64,000 nt of DNA from Apostichopus japonicus. Its lineage: Eukaryota > Echinodermata > Holothuroidea > Aspidochirotida > Stichopodidae. The notes under the pieces were generated by a model that worked only from the letters and a program-made list of their open reading frames with translations, did not search any database and was not told the DNA's origin. The DNA lies in contig NC_092567.1 in NCBI RefSeq assembly GCF_037975245.1, positions 1,649,714-1,713,713 on the forward strand, in the 5' to 3' direction. The translations under genes were made by a program, and so were the position numbers. The stretch's first letter is position 1, and each line of letters starts with the position of its first letter. Shown in pieces: positions 13,240 through 27,000 of the stretch.

Positions 13240-13760
13240 CTGTACAGTGTACTGTTGTACATTGCTGCAGTGTATTGTCAACATTGTAACAGTAAGCTGA
13301 TTACAACCATCTATTCAATGGTCATGATCTGTATGTATTGCACAGTCTACATGTGTACATACTGTATACACAGTAGTAGTACTACTGATGGAAGGTTGTA
13401 TTGTGCTACAGATATGATCACACTGTGTTTGTGAAACAATAAAACATTGTGTTATAATTCACAGCATAATGTAGTGCAGACATTTTGTTGGCCTTAAACA
13501 TACTACATGGGTCCAATATGTACAAAAACTACAACTGTGTATTGAATGGTCATTAACTGTACAGTATGTACAGTCTACATGTGTACATACTCTATATACA
13601 CAGTAGTAGTACTAGTCTACTGATGGAAGGTTGCATTATACTACAGATATGATCACACTGTGTTCGCAAATGTTGTGTTATAATTCACAGCATAATGTAG
13701 TACAGATATTTTGATGGCTTTGCACATACTACATGGGTCCAATATTCATGTAAAAAACTA
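13240..13760. repeat. two-copy duplication, ~240 bp unit
   Basis: The blocks ACATGTGTACATACT, ACACAGTAGTAGTACTA, CTGATGGAAGGTTG, ACAGATATGATCACACTGTG, AATTCACAGCATAATGTAGT and ACTACATGGGTCCAATAT occur in order at 13345-13520 and 13575-13745. Confidence 0.88.
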
Positions 13761-14948
13761 CTATAAATCTTGGCAACTGTATTGCAGTTTTACCATTTTG
13801 CATAGCATTTGGCTATCAGATAAATTATTCCTAAAAAAAAAAAAATAAAGAAAATAATTCTTAAAATAAATGTAAACTATGTGTGGTATTGGAAATAGTC
13901 TTTTGAAGGTATTGTTTTTCCCCTTCATGGTTTTATAAACTGTGTAGATTTTAAGTTGCATTAATCTTCCAGTTTTTGGAAATGCTAAATGCTTGTGTGT
14001 GTATATGAAAGTAATCATTAATTGATAATATAGATATTTTTTTTTTACATTACATGAAATGACAACATATGTAGTCTAGTTTACAAGTTCTACTGTATAA
14101 AGCTGACTGTAGTATAGTGCTGTAGTACTTTCTATACAATCTATAGGCTTTATACTATGGAATGCCACTGAATGAATACATTGTTATCTATTGTCATCCT
14201 GCTGGTGTCAAGGAAGGTCTATGACTAACCAATGATTGTTTACAAGACAAAGTTCATGCAAAAGTCGAATTAATGTCCTACTGTAGGTGTATCCCCAGAG
14301 AGCCTTTTCTCAACTTTATACTGTATGGTATTTCAAACTGACATTGAAGTTGGTATGCAAGCCTGGAGAGAACACAGATCTAGCATAGATATATGTACAG
14401 ATATATCTAAGAGGTGTGTAACCAATGATTAAGGACTGGAAGCTACTGTATATTGAACCTTGTCACTTTAAAACTTACACTGAAACTATATTTATATATG
14501 ATTGATCTTTGGCAGCGACTTTCAGACATGGTATCTGATTTTTATCCTGTAATCTTTGAATTAAAGTAGATTGGTCTCCATTGCTGAAATTGAGGGAAGT
14601 TATAATGTACAGTACTATGTTTACCTGGAGAAAAGCAAATATTTTAACATATTACTAACTTGTGTAAATTAAGCTGTGGTTTATTTCATCTAAAGTGTAT
14701 TCACCTGTGACACCTGTATTCACCTGTTTATTCACCTGTGATCTTGTAGCTCTTGGAATACTTACTCTAGTCTCTTTCTGATCTATTGCATAATATATGA
14801 CTTGGGAATTAGCTGGCACCATGTTTTATTGTGAACCGTAAAGGTAAAAACAAGATTACAGTACATGTATGTACACATCTTTGCTCTGGGAAAGGTTTAG
14901 TACTGCATTCCACAAAAACTAATGTTTTCTCTTCTTCTTCTTCTTTAG
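13761..14948. other. no gene; DNA upstream of exon w1
   Basis: A/T runs at 13834-13860 and 14038-14046. A TTCACCTG short repeat is at 14700-14740. The pyrimidine tract at 14930-14948 is the w1 acceptor. Confidence 0.55.
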
Positions 14949-15043
14949 ATGCTGGATCATCCCATGAAGGAGTCGGTAAAATACTACAGAGATTTCCGGA
15001 GAAGGATTGGGAAGATGTACCCTTCCATCCAGGGATTGAGTTG
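14949..15043 (+). CDS. Sbf: Sbf exon w1: N-terminal uDENN
   Basis: The exon follows a run of TTC repeats ending in TTTAG and ends at GTAAGA. It enters at phase 1 (one base supplied by the missing first exon) and leaves at phase 0. It encodes [12 protein letters not shown], a near-invariant SBF1/SBF2 block found about 25 residues from the start codon in vertebrates. The expected preceding exon (a short peptide like MxRLADYFVxV) was not found between 1 and 14948, so the first intron is long or starts outside the window. Confidence 0.92.
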
Positions 15044-18000
15044 GTAAGAGTACAACATAAACATGTGGCATGTACATTTGTTGTTATTTCTCTAAGGCCT
15101 TGATATGAGGAAGGGTGGTTCATCAAAGTCAAAACCATGGATATTATGCAGAGCCAAGGTCACAGTGATTGCTGACAAATCAATCAGCTCTAGTTAATAC
15201 AGTGCTACACTACATAAAGACACCTTCTGGTATGTGTACTGTATGTGGAAGTGACCAGATTATTATACACCATAGATCCCCCAGAGGGGTTTCACACTGC
15301 AATGTTGCTCACCCTTTCAAGGTTAGAATCTTCCCAGAAAGGGAGATCACTTTTGCATGGTCTGATTAGAGTACAGAAGGATTCACACCACAAAGTTGAT
15401 CGCCTTTGTTGCATTGAGATTCTTCTTGCATTCTCAACTGTGTCCAAATTATGGTAATTAGTTTTAAGATCACATAAGAAGACTGTTGTGTAGACTATGC
15501 TATCCCAGATAATTATGGTTTCATCAAACAATATTGAAATCTTTTATCTTTGTTGAGAGAAATTATCTTTGCATCTTGAAAGCTGATTGATGATGGGGAG
15601 GGGGTAGGGGGGTTGCCACATACAGTCAAGGGATTCCAGTATATCTCAACTAGATTGTGCTTCATGCTTACACACCTGTGTTTCTAGTATATATCTCAAA
15701 GTACATTACAAGTGATTCATGCACACACACCAGTGGTTCCTTATCAACTACAGGTAGATTACAAGTGCTTCATGCACACACACCTGTGGTTCTATATCAA
15801 CTAGATTACAAGTGCTTCATGCATACACTTCTGTGGTTGAAGTATACAATATCTCCACTAGTTAATGCTTCATTCATACACACCAGTGGTTTAGTTTATC
15901 TCAACTACATTACAAGTGATTCATGCATACACACCAGTGGTTCTAGTCTATCTCAACTAGATTACAAGTGCTTCATGCATACACACCAGTGGTTCCTTAT
16001 CAACTAGATTACAAGTGCTTCATGCATACACACCAGTGGTTCTAGTCTATCTCAACTAGATTACAAGTGCTTCATGCATACACACCAGTGGTTCTAGTAT
16101 ATATCCCAACTAGATTACAAACTGTGCTTCATGCATACACTCCTGTGGTTCAAGTATACAGTATCTGGACTAGTTTATAAATGCTTCATTCATGCATACA
16201 CACTGGTCAGTGGTTCCAGTATATCTCAACTAGTTTATGCTTCATGCATATACACCTGTGATTCCAGTATATCTCAACTAGATTGTGCTTCATGCATGTT
16301 ACAGCTAGGATATGTTTCTCTTTGCCCAAGGGAATTACCCCTTTGATATGATATGTTAGCTTGTGGCTTTGTGGTCTAAAAGGAAAAGGAAGTTTGTGAG
16401 TGTACAGTAGGACGCATGACTTACAGTACATTGTGTAACTTATTGCATGCTAGGTGGTTTAGAGTGCAAATAGTATGTTGAAAGATCACAGGTCAATATC
16501 CTTGAAGTGTGCTTACAGTACAAAGACATGCATACATACTTCCACATTTATTAGTAGATGTGATGTGTTTCCATTACAACCATATTTAATTGTATATGTA
16601 CAGTAATCTACTAGTTAGAATTTTTCTAACATAATCACAACAGTTTTATTTCCTCACGGATGAACAACCCTAGTCGACATTGTGCCACTTATCTATGTTG
16701 CCATATATCCAGTTGAAAACAAGTAACTTTAATAATATTATTAAATTATGCAACTTTGATGGTTTTCCTATGGAGTTCCTGGAGGCTTCAAACAGCCAGT
16801 TGTCCCTTGGTTTGGAAGACTATTAAAGTTTGTTGGATTCCTATCTAACAGATTTTGATATATCTGTAATTTGAGACTTGACTTACTAAGAAATAAATAC
16901 TAGTCTAGATTTGATGTGAGTTTAACCCCCAGTCAGTCCGACTGATCCAACATACATACCTAATTGAATTACAGTTAGGAGTGGAGCACAGATTATGTTG
17001 GACTTGTTCTTCCCGATTGGAAGGAATTCAAAGTTAGCACTGCAGATGAGATGGACGAAGCATTTATAAAGGATACTGTAACAGCTGGTTGTCAGTGCCC
17101 TGACAGCAATACTTACAGGAGGAGGAGGTGGCTGTCAAGAAATTTGTTCTTTTGAAATTTTTTAATATTTTATCGGTTGAATCGGGAGAGAAAAGATATA
17201 TACTTGGTTAATTTGAAATTGTTTTGGCTTCTAGAGACAAAGATGCCATCAGCATTTTGCAGTTTACTTACTGTGATATTGTTAAAATATCAAGGTCGTA
17301 TGTTGAAAAAGAGAAAACAAGAAAATTAAATTATGTTAAGATAATTTGAACAGGTTAGATTGGTTTATTGTGATGAAAAGAAGTACCTTGGAATAAAATA
17401 ATACATGTACAGTATATGTTTGAGCTGAAAAATGCACAGGAGGTTTGAGATTTTTCAAAATATGTGAGACTGTACAGTACATATTAAAAGATGAACATAT
17501 TGCACTTTAAAGTGTACTACTGGTATATTATACAGTAGTTGTAATACTTTTGTTTCATGAAGTTACTGTACTGTACTTTTAAAATTCCTCACAACATACT
17601 ATGTACAACATTGCAAGGTTTGAGCTGAAGGATTTTGTAATAAAGTGAGGTAGAATTTTAGTCATGCTGGTCAAGTGGCAAAGACATTTTAAAAGCCTTT
17701 TCAATGGGACTATAATGAAACGGCAAAAATACAGTTGACATGAATCTGACAATCTTGTTATCATTATGACTTTACTCAGTTCTTCATCGTCTTCTTCTTC
17801 TAACCTTTCAGTTCTGCCAACCAGGAGGATGGAGTCTATATCCAGCGCACCGTGACCCCATGTTTCACCTCTCTGTGCTAACAGATGTGGAGGCTCACAG
17901 GCATTACTGTGCCGTCCTCTCCTTCTTTGAGCAGGTGAAGGTGATTGGACAGAAACCAACGGACGACTGGGAGGCTGAAGATGTGGAACCAGTGGTCATG

Positions 18001-21000
18001 TATGCTCCAAAATGTCTGGTTCTCATCACCAGATTAGAGTATTTTGAAACAATAAGGGTAAGTGATGACTGTAAGGTCAACTTTGTGCATTACTGTGAAC
18101 TCATATGTCTGTTTCAGGTGAATGTTACCCTGTTAACATCAGTCTTGCCATAATCAATTGTGAAACCACTAATCTCTTTAAGGGAAAAACTGCCCTGTTA
18201 GATTTACTTCGCTCCTCTCTTACCTGCCTCCCACTCCACTATTGCACTTTCCCATCTACCTAACAACACATTTGGAATATTTTAGCACTGCGCCCTCGCT
18301 CCCTAGGCACCGCCCACTAACTCCTTCCAAATCTACCAGCCAGCAAGAGACACAACTTTTTCGTGAGCGAAATCATTTCAAGTTTTTGAACGCCTTTTGG
18401 ACAAGTTTCGGGACCTTTTCACAGATCTGTTAGTTTTGGTACGTCAAAGTCCATGTACTAAATGAAAGTACACCCTGCTCTTGGTCTCTCTGTTAAGGTG
18501 AATCCTCCAGTTCTGTTAACTGTCATGGTGAACCCTGTTCAGCTATATTAAAGTGAACACTTCTTCTATCTGTTAAATGACTGGACTACCCTCTCTGCCA
18601 AGTTAAAGGGAGTGAAGACTCGCGCACAAAGAAACGTCTGATGTCGGTAATCTGACCTAGTTTCGAATGAGGTGTAACAGAAGTGTTAGACACCACCATC
18701 AATTCCAGAAAATAAATACACAGCTTGCTACTGTCGGTTATTAGACACTAGTGTACAGCCAATACATACAGCTACGGTCAATACCCACAACACAGTGTAC
18801 ATATCAGCGATGGACATCTCAGGTCTAGATAAAAGATAACACATTATCACGTTTCATTACTGTCTGCATTTTGTAGCGACAAGAAAAAAACTTCACTTGC
18901 TAGCAATGGAAAGTTAACTTTCTTTGGGAGGGCGGCACCCGGTTTGGGGCGAGTCTTCAATGCCTTTATTGTTCACTCTGAGGACATCTCTCAACTGCCT
19001 GATTTCACAGGCTCATTCCATGTTGTTTGGCATTTAAAGTTGCTAGCTATAAGACTGTACAGTTACATTGCTCTGGGCTGTTGGAAGCATTACAGTATTT
19101 GCCAATTACTCTGCTCTGAGAGTGACGAACACCATCAGCTATAGTGTGTAGACAGGTACTTGTTTCAAGTTTATAAATCAAATAAGTTCTGGATGTTTTG
19201 TAAAGATTAGAAAGCATCAAATTAGGTTAACAGCAGCTACATGTTTAAGTTTAATCCAACTAAGAGAGACTCACTGATAGTATTCCACCCAACAGCTAAG
19301 ACTATAGTAAAGATGTTACATTAGATGATTAGGTCTTATCATTTACTGTCTGTATTGAATAAACCAAGCGACAGCAATTTACTTCTCTTGCTTGAATCCC
19401 TGCATTAACTCACTGATCTAGTGTTAGGTTCTAATATCTTAAGTATATCTTTAACGTATCTTACTCCTTAATTGCCCTTGTAAAGCACACACATAGTTAC
19501 CCAGCCTAGCTGTATGTGTAATACCTATTCTGAGTACAATATATGTTGTAGTTTCCATGTGATTATGAATTCCTTGGGCCAGTTAAAGGTAGTTGTGGTA
19601 TGCATGGCAACAAGACGGATGGATTTCACAGGCAGAAGCAGACAGATTTCCTTTAAAAATATTGTTCTAGAAAAAAAAATGCAAGTCCTAACTTTCTATA
19701 CATTCAGCAATACCCATTCACAGTTTTAGTGTCTATAGGTATGCTATGGCATTGTTGTCTCCTACAATTCATGTTTCATTTTGTCCATAGTAATTGTGTC
19801 CATAGTTAACTATTTGCAAAGACAACTTTACAACCTTTTGACAGCACATGGTTATTTTATTTTATAATTGGTAAAGTGATGCAACCAGTTATAACCATCT
19901 TTTCCCCTATGTCAGTCCTAAGTACTGCCATAACTTCTTAACAACTCCCACCTATTGAAATTACTTGATAGCATGTGGCAGCTTGGTCATTTGTTGTAAA
20001 TCAGGCTGTAATTAGCATTTTAGCAGTAAATTTGTAACACCAAGATTCCTGATTGTTTGTCACTACCTGTACACTGCTATTATTTCTACTGTGCTGAGTA
20101 TTGAGTGTAGAACACTCACTTTACCTTACCTAGCAAGGCAGATGTAATTGTGGTCAGTTCAGTGAATTTGTTACACCTACTGTAGCAAGGCAGATGTTAT
20201 TGTGGCCATATGTTGTTCATTTACACATCACACCATTGAATTTCTCATACCTAGCAAGGCAGATGCTATTGTGGTCATAATATTCATTAACACATCACAA
20301 CCTTGAATTTGTTATACCTAGCAAGGCGGATGGTGATGTTTTGTTCTTTTTACAAATAAACAATAAAAGTGAATGTGTAGAGAGTATTATGAGGTTGAAA
20401 GAGCTAGGTACTGTAATCCTGTGTGCTATTGGCTTCAACAGGTCATGTGATGTACACCTGAATGATTAATATTGTTTTCTTTTCTCTTTCAGAATTGTTT
20501 GGGCTTAATTTATACAGTGTACATAGAGGGCCATGATCGTCCCATAGAAAGTTTAGTTGGCAACATATTGGGCCATGTGCAAGTTCCCCCTCCTGGAGGA
20601 CCTCAGGTTGGTTGTCACTTTACGATCAGATATGAGTATGATGATAGCAGATAATCACAATATGATGATGATTATTATGATTATTATTGATTATTATTAT
20701 TATGATTATTATTATTATGATTATTATTATGATGATGAGTATGATGATTATTATGATGATTATTATGATGATGATGATTATTATTATGATTATTATTATG
20801 ATGATGACTATTTTGATGATGATGAAGACGACAAATATGATTATTACTATTAGAAGACTATTACTATTACAACGACTATTACTATTACAACCGCTATAAC
20901 TATTACTATTACAATGACTATTACTAATATTACGACGACTATTACTAAATATGATGACTATTACTATTACTGCTACAACACCTATTACTATTACTAGTAC

Positions 21001-24000
21001 TATTACGACGACTATTACTATTACTATATTACTATTACAACGACTATTACTATTACAACGACTATTACTATACGACGACTATTACTAAATATGATGACTA
21101 TTACTATTACTGCTACAACACCTATTACTATTACTAGTACTATTACGACGACTATTACTATATTACTATTACAACGACTATTACTATTACAACGACTATT
21201 ACTATACGACGACTATTACTATTATGACGATTAGTACTATTACGACGATTAAATACATTATGATGACTAGTACTATTACAACGAATATTACTATTACAAC
21301 GACTATTACTATTACAACGTCTATTACTATTAAGACGACTATTACTATTACGACGACTATTACTATTACAACGACTATTACGACAACTTTTACTATAACT
21401 ATTTTCACGACTATTACGACGACTATTACTATTATTATTATGACGATGATTACTTTTATTATTATTATCATCCTGAGCTGCTAACCTTTATTTTATCTCT
21501 CTCGTTTCAATCAGGTACTATTTTCTATAGGTGCAGACGATAGACAGGCTCTCCAACCTCCCCTTACAGAGTCATTGCCAATCACAAGAAACACAGTAGC
21601 TTTCCTAGTACAGTGTATTGGTAAGATATTAAACATAGCAAGTCAGTGTCAGAGATGATATTAATACACAATGGTGAAGATTGCTCTGTTTGTTCACAAT
21701 GGTGAAGATTACTCTGTGTGTTCACAGTGGTGAATATTGCTCTGTGTGTTCACAGTGGTGAAGATTGCTCTGTGTGTTCACAATGTTGGAGATTGCTCTG
21801 TGTGTTCACAATGGTGAAGATTGCTCTGTGTGTTCACAACGGTGAAGATTGCTCTGTGTGTTCACAGTGGTGAAGATTGCTCTGTGTGTTCACAATGTTG
21901 AAGATTGCTCTGTGTTCACAATGGTGAAGATTGCTGTGTGTTCACAATGGTGGAGATTGCTCTGTGTGTTCACAATGGTGGAGATTGCTCTGTGTGTTCA
22001 CAATGGTGAAGATTGCTCTGTGTGTTCACAATGGTGGAGATTGCTCTGTTTGTTCACAATGGTGGAGATTGCTGTGTGTGTGTTCACAGTGGTGAAGATT
22101 GCTCTGTGTTCACAGTGGTGAAGATTGCTCTGTGTGTTCACAATGGTGAAGATTGCTCTGTGTGTTCACAATGGTGGAGATTGCTCTGTGTGTTCACAAT
22201 GGTGGAGATTGCTCTGTGTGTTTGCTTTATGTGAGATCTTTTGTGAGACGAAACAGAAGTTTCATTTTCATGTTTTTCAGTCAGTTTTAATTTGGCCCTC
22301 TAAAGTTGGCTAGGATTATACATAAAATCTTAAAAACAATTAACATTAAAGAGTAATTACCTTGTCAAAGGTGAGATACAAATTGATTAAAAAAACAATA
22401 TTTTTTGAAAACAAAATCTGTTTGGTTGTGAATAGTATGTATTGATATTGTTCATTGAAGTTTACTTGTTTGTAACAGGTCATTGCTGAAGCAACCCCTA
22501 CCACATTAAATACACACAGTGATGAGTTTTAGTCATATTTTAGCACACTAAGGGCAATTGAGTAATATTATCATCTATATTCGGTCTGTTTTTGTCCTCC
22601 TCTAGGTATTCAGAACTTTGTCTCTCTCTTCTGTGCTGCTCTGACTGACAACAAGATTCTGTTTCTTTCAACAAGTTACAACAGATTAGCAGATGCTTGC
22701 AGTGGCCTGTTAGCCTTGCTCTTCCCTATGAAATACAGGTAACAATTATTAAAGGAGAGTCAATAAACTAAACAGATGAGGCTGTTATCCCTTAAGAGCA
22801 GTGCAGTATAGAATGAATAACATTTCAACAAGTTACAACAGATTAGCAGATGCTTGCAGTGGCCTGTTAGCCTTGCTCTTCCCTATGAAATACAGGTAAC
22901 AATTATTAAAGGAGAGTCAATAAACTAAACAGATGAGGCTGTTATCCCTTAAGAGCAGTGCAGTATAGAATGAATAACATTTCAACAAGTTACAACAGAT
23001 TAGCAGATGCTTGCAGTGGCCTGTTAGCCTTGCTCTTCCCTATGAAATACAGGTAACAATTATTAAAGGAGAGTCAATAAACTAAACAGATGAGGCTGTT
23101 ATCCCTTAAGAGCAGTGCAGTATAGAATGAATAACATTTCAACAAGTTACAACAGATTAGCAGATGCTTGCAGTGGCCTGTTAGCCTTGCTCTTCCCTAT
23201 GAAATACAGGTAACAATTATTAAAGGAGAGTCAATAAACTAAACAGATGAGGCTGTTATCCCTTAAGAGCAGTGCAGTATAGAATGAATAACATTTCAAC
23301 AAGTTACAACAGATTAGCAGATGCTTGCAGTGGCCTGTTAGCCTTGCTCTTCCCTATGAAATACAGGTAACATTAATTAAAGGAGAGTCAATAAACTAAA
23401 CAGATGAGGCTGTTATCCCTTAAGAGCAGTGCAGTATAGAATGAATAACATTTCAACAAGTTACAACAGATTAGCAGATGCTTGCAGTGGCCTGTTAGCC
23501 TTGCTCTTCCCTATGAAATACAGGTAACATTAATTAAAGGAGAGTCAATAAACTAAACAGATGAGGCTGTTATCCCTTTATAGCAGTGCAGTATAGAATG
23601 AATAACATTTCAACAAGTTACAACAGATTAGCAGATGCTTGCAGTGGCCTGTTAGCCTTGCTCTTCCCTATGAAATACAGGTAACATTAATTAAAGGAGA
23701 GTCAATAAACTAAACAGATGAGGCTGTTATCCCTTAAGAGCAGTGCAGTATAGAATGAATAACATTTCAACAAGTTACAACAGATTAGCAGATGCTTGCA
23801 GTGGCCTGTTAGCCTTGCTCTTCCCTATGAAATACAGGTAACATTAATTAAAGGAGAGTCAATAAACTAAACAGATGAGGCTGTTATCCCTTTATAGCAG
23901 TGCAGTATAGAATGAATAACATTTCAACAAGTTACAACAGATTAGCAGATGCTTGCAGTGGCCTGTTAGCCTTGCTCTTCCCTATGAAATACAGGTAACA

Positions 24001-27000
24001 TTAATTAAAGGAGAGTCAGTAAACTAAACAGCTGAGGCTGTATCAGTTAAGAGCAGAGTAGTATCTATAGAATGAATAACATTTCAACAAGTTACAACAG
24101 ATTAGCAGATGCTTGCAGTGGCCTGTTAGCCTTGCTCTTCCCTATGAAATACAGGTAACATTAATTAAAGGAGAGTCAATAAACTAAACAGCTGAGGCTG
24201 TGTCCCTTAAGAGCAGTGCAGTATCTATAGAATGAATAACATTTCAACAAGTTACAACAGATTAGCAGATGCTTGCAGTGGCCTGTTAGCCTTGCTCTTC
24301 CCTTTGAAATACAGGTAAATTTAATTAAAGGAGAGTCAATAAACTAAACATCCTTTAAAAGCAGTGCAGTATAGAATGAATAACATGATGTGGCAGAGGT
24401 GATTCAACTTGTCATCTGATCTCTGTAAGATATCATCTTTGGAAATAACAAAAATTAATTAATATATTGTAACAACTCCAGCACCTTAACAAACTGATAT
24501 ACAGTATAAATGTGTAATAAATGCATGATTGTTTCATCAGAAGACATGCCACTGGTTTAATCCCCCCCTCCCCCAGTGTCAGGTAAGTATAACCATAATG
24601 AAGTCTGGCAGACTATAGGATGTTTTCCATCTTAGACAGATAAAACTATCTGAAGACGAGCTTATCATTCGTAACAAACCCTTGAACACAGAGACAAGAT
24701 ACATGATCTGTCTGTAGTAATTTTAATATCTTGTATCTGTGTTTGACTGATCGATAATATAAATTTGCTTTCATATCTTTTTGGGTCTTCTTTTAAATCT
24801 CATTCATTCTTGATGCCATAAAATAATACATCATCAGTCCCAGAGAAACTCTTAACAATGATTCATCAAAGAGGCTTTTCTATTCATTAAAGGAGTGGAG
24901 AGAGAGATATATATAACTGGGCTAAGTTCTGAAGCTTGTAGGAGAATTATCCAATCATGGTGTGGATACCAGTGATCATTGTTTTAGTTTACCGTTATGG
25001 CAGGGTTGTTTGTTTTCTCTAATGAATTCCAATTCCCCGAAGCCAATGGATGTTATTGCACTGGCAATGGATCTGTGTTCTCTCTTCCTTCCTGCCTGTT
25101 GAGAGACTACTGCATGCAGACGGTTAGATCAACAGTCATTAAAATTAGTTCAAAGACTGAAATATGAAATCAGTTGAAATGACTCTTTCCTCAATTGTTA
25201 ATCTGATCTAGTTAAATATTGATGACATTGGTCGCTTGGAGAGGGGACACAAATTTAGTGGATATTTGTTGACGACATTGCAGTTAATTTTTTCGTGTCA
25301 TTTTTCAAATCCATTGTTTTCTTCCTTAGTTAATTAATTGTTTTCCCTTATGTTACATGTGCTAATTACAAGTTGGCAGCATTTAAGCCCCAAAGGTTAG
25401 CATGCTACAACTTGCCAAACTGATTCCCAGTTGTCAGGTAGGGTATTACCCTTAAAGGTGCTCGCTAATGGAGACAGTATAATCAAAGTTAACAGTTTTT
25501 ACCATGTCAGGTTTATGATTTTTCTTTTACAGTTATGTCTATATCCCAGTACTTCCTGCATACCTCATTGAAGTCTTGAATACCCCCACGCCTTTCATCA
25601 TGGGCATGCACTCTTCCCTCAAGAATGAAATGTCTGAAATGGTGAGTCACTTCTCAGGAGAACAACACTTTGTGGCTCCAACCCTACCCCTGACCCCCCC
25701 CCCCCCCCCCCACAAAGGATTCCCAGGCTGTTTTCTTTCATATTTACAAATTTGGTGATCTCAATGTCTCATATACTAAGTATTAATTTGTTACCCTTAA
25801 GTACCGTAAGATATCAGTAAATATTATTTTGTACTGGTAGAAGATACTGGTACAGTATAACCTAGCTTTATATGATACGCACATGCTATGTCACTGATGG
25901 TAAGCATAACTTTATGGAAACTAACTCTTTCACTTTTACAAGGAAGTATCTAATGCATAGAACAATAAACTAGTAGTACCAATGAAGCAATCAGTTACCA
26001 GATGTTGAAACTGCTTGGTCCTCAACAAGTTATCTGAAAGAAATAGATATAAATGCGGCTATTTGAAAGGAAGTAGTTAGCTAACATTGATAATTGCTTC
26101 AGCTTTATTTTTATGTATTTTGGGAATTCAAGACAACAGCTAGGTTATGCCCTTGTAGTATATGAAAAGCTTGCTCTAAGGAGAATGAAAGTCTGATTTT
26201 AGAAGTTCTGTGCTCATTTGGTAAATCTTCTCTTATACAAATATATTTCTAGACTTAATGTTTTCATTATTGGTGTTTATTTTTGGTTGGGAGCATCGTT
26301 TCTGATCAAGCAATGTGTAGCTTATATTTATTTCCAATTACAATGATTATAATACAATTGGACTTAATGGTGAATTCTATACACAAATTCATTAAATCAT
26401 CTTATACATCAATTTGTCAAATTGAACTATTTCTGTAATAAATCAGATCAAATCCTTATAATCATGTCCATGCAATACAATACAAAAGTCTAATAACTAT
26501 CACCTACTTTGCATTTATTTCAAATTCATACATCAGTAAGCATCTGTCGCATCTACTTTACTATGCATGATCCATTTGGTTGGGCTAAGCTTGAATGTTA
26601 CCGACTAAGTCGGTTTCCATTTTAGGCTAGTTTTGCTCATTCCTTATGTTAGGAAATTTAGTACCCTATTCTAACCTCTTTTTAAATGGATATGCTTAGT
26701 TTGGAATGTTACTTACAAAGAAGTGGAAGGGAGGATGACCATGTGATTGAAAATGTTAACATTAAGCCTACTCTTAGGGAAGCTCTTACTGTTAGGGAAG
26801 CTCTTACTCTTAGGGAAGCTGTCCATTACCAGTACTGGTGTAGATAATGATGAAAACTTGGCCCTCGTGCTGTCTATGTACAAGGATGGCCAATAATGAA
26901 TATCCTAATCCTGTCATTGCTTGCTTATGAAATGATATTGTTGATTGTTGCAGCAATGCAAAGCCATTATTTATTAATTTATATACAATTATCACAGAAC

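Noticed and set aside
14809-15138. 109-codon minus-strand frame
   Set aside because: Lies over exon w1 on the opposite strand; it is a shadow of a conserved coding exon.
15640-16300. CRISPR-like regular repeats
   Set aside because: Repeats are contiguous without unique spacers, in an animal intron; minisatellite.
17579-17959. 126-codon minus-strand frame
   Set aside because: Shadow of exon w2 and its flank; no family resemblance.
20557-20853. Asp/Tyr-rich and Ile/Met-rich frames
   Set aside because: Direct translation of a GAT/ATT repeat in an intron.
21849-22313. Frames with repeated [10 protein letters not shown]
   Set aside because: Translation of the 28 bp minisatellite.
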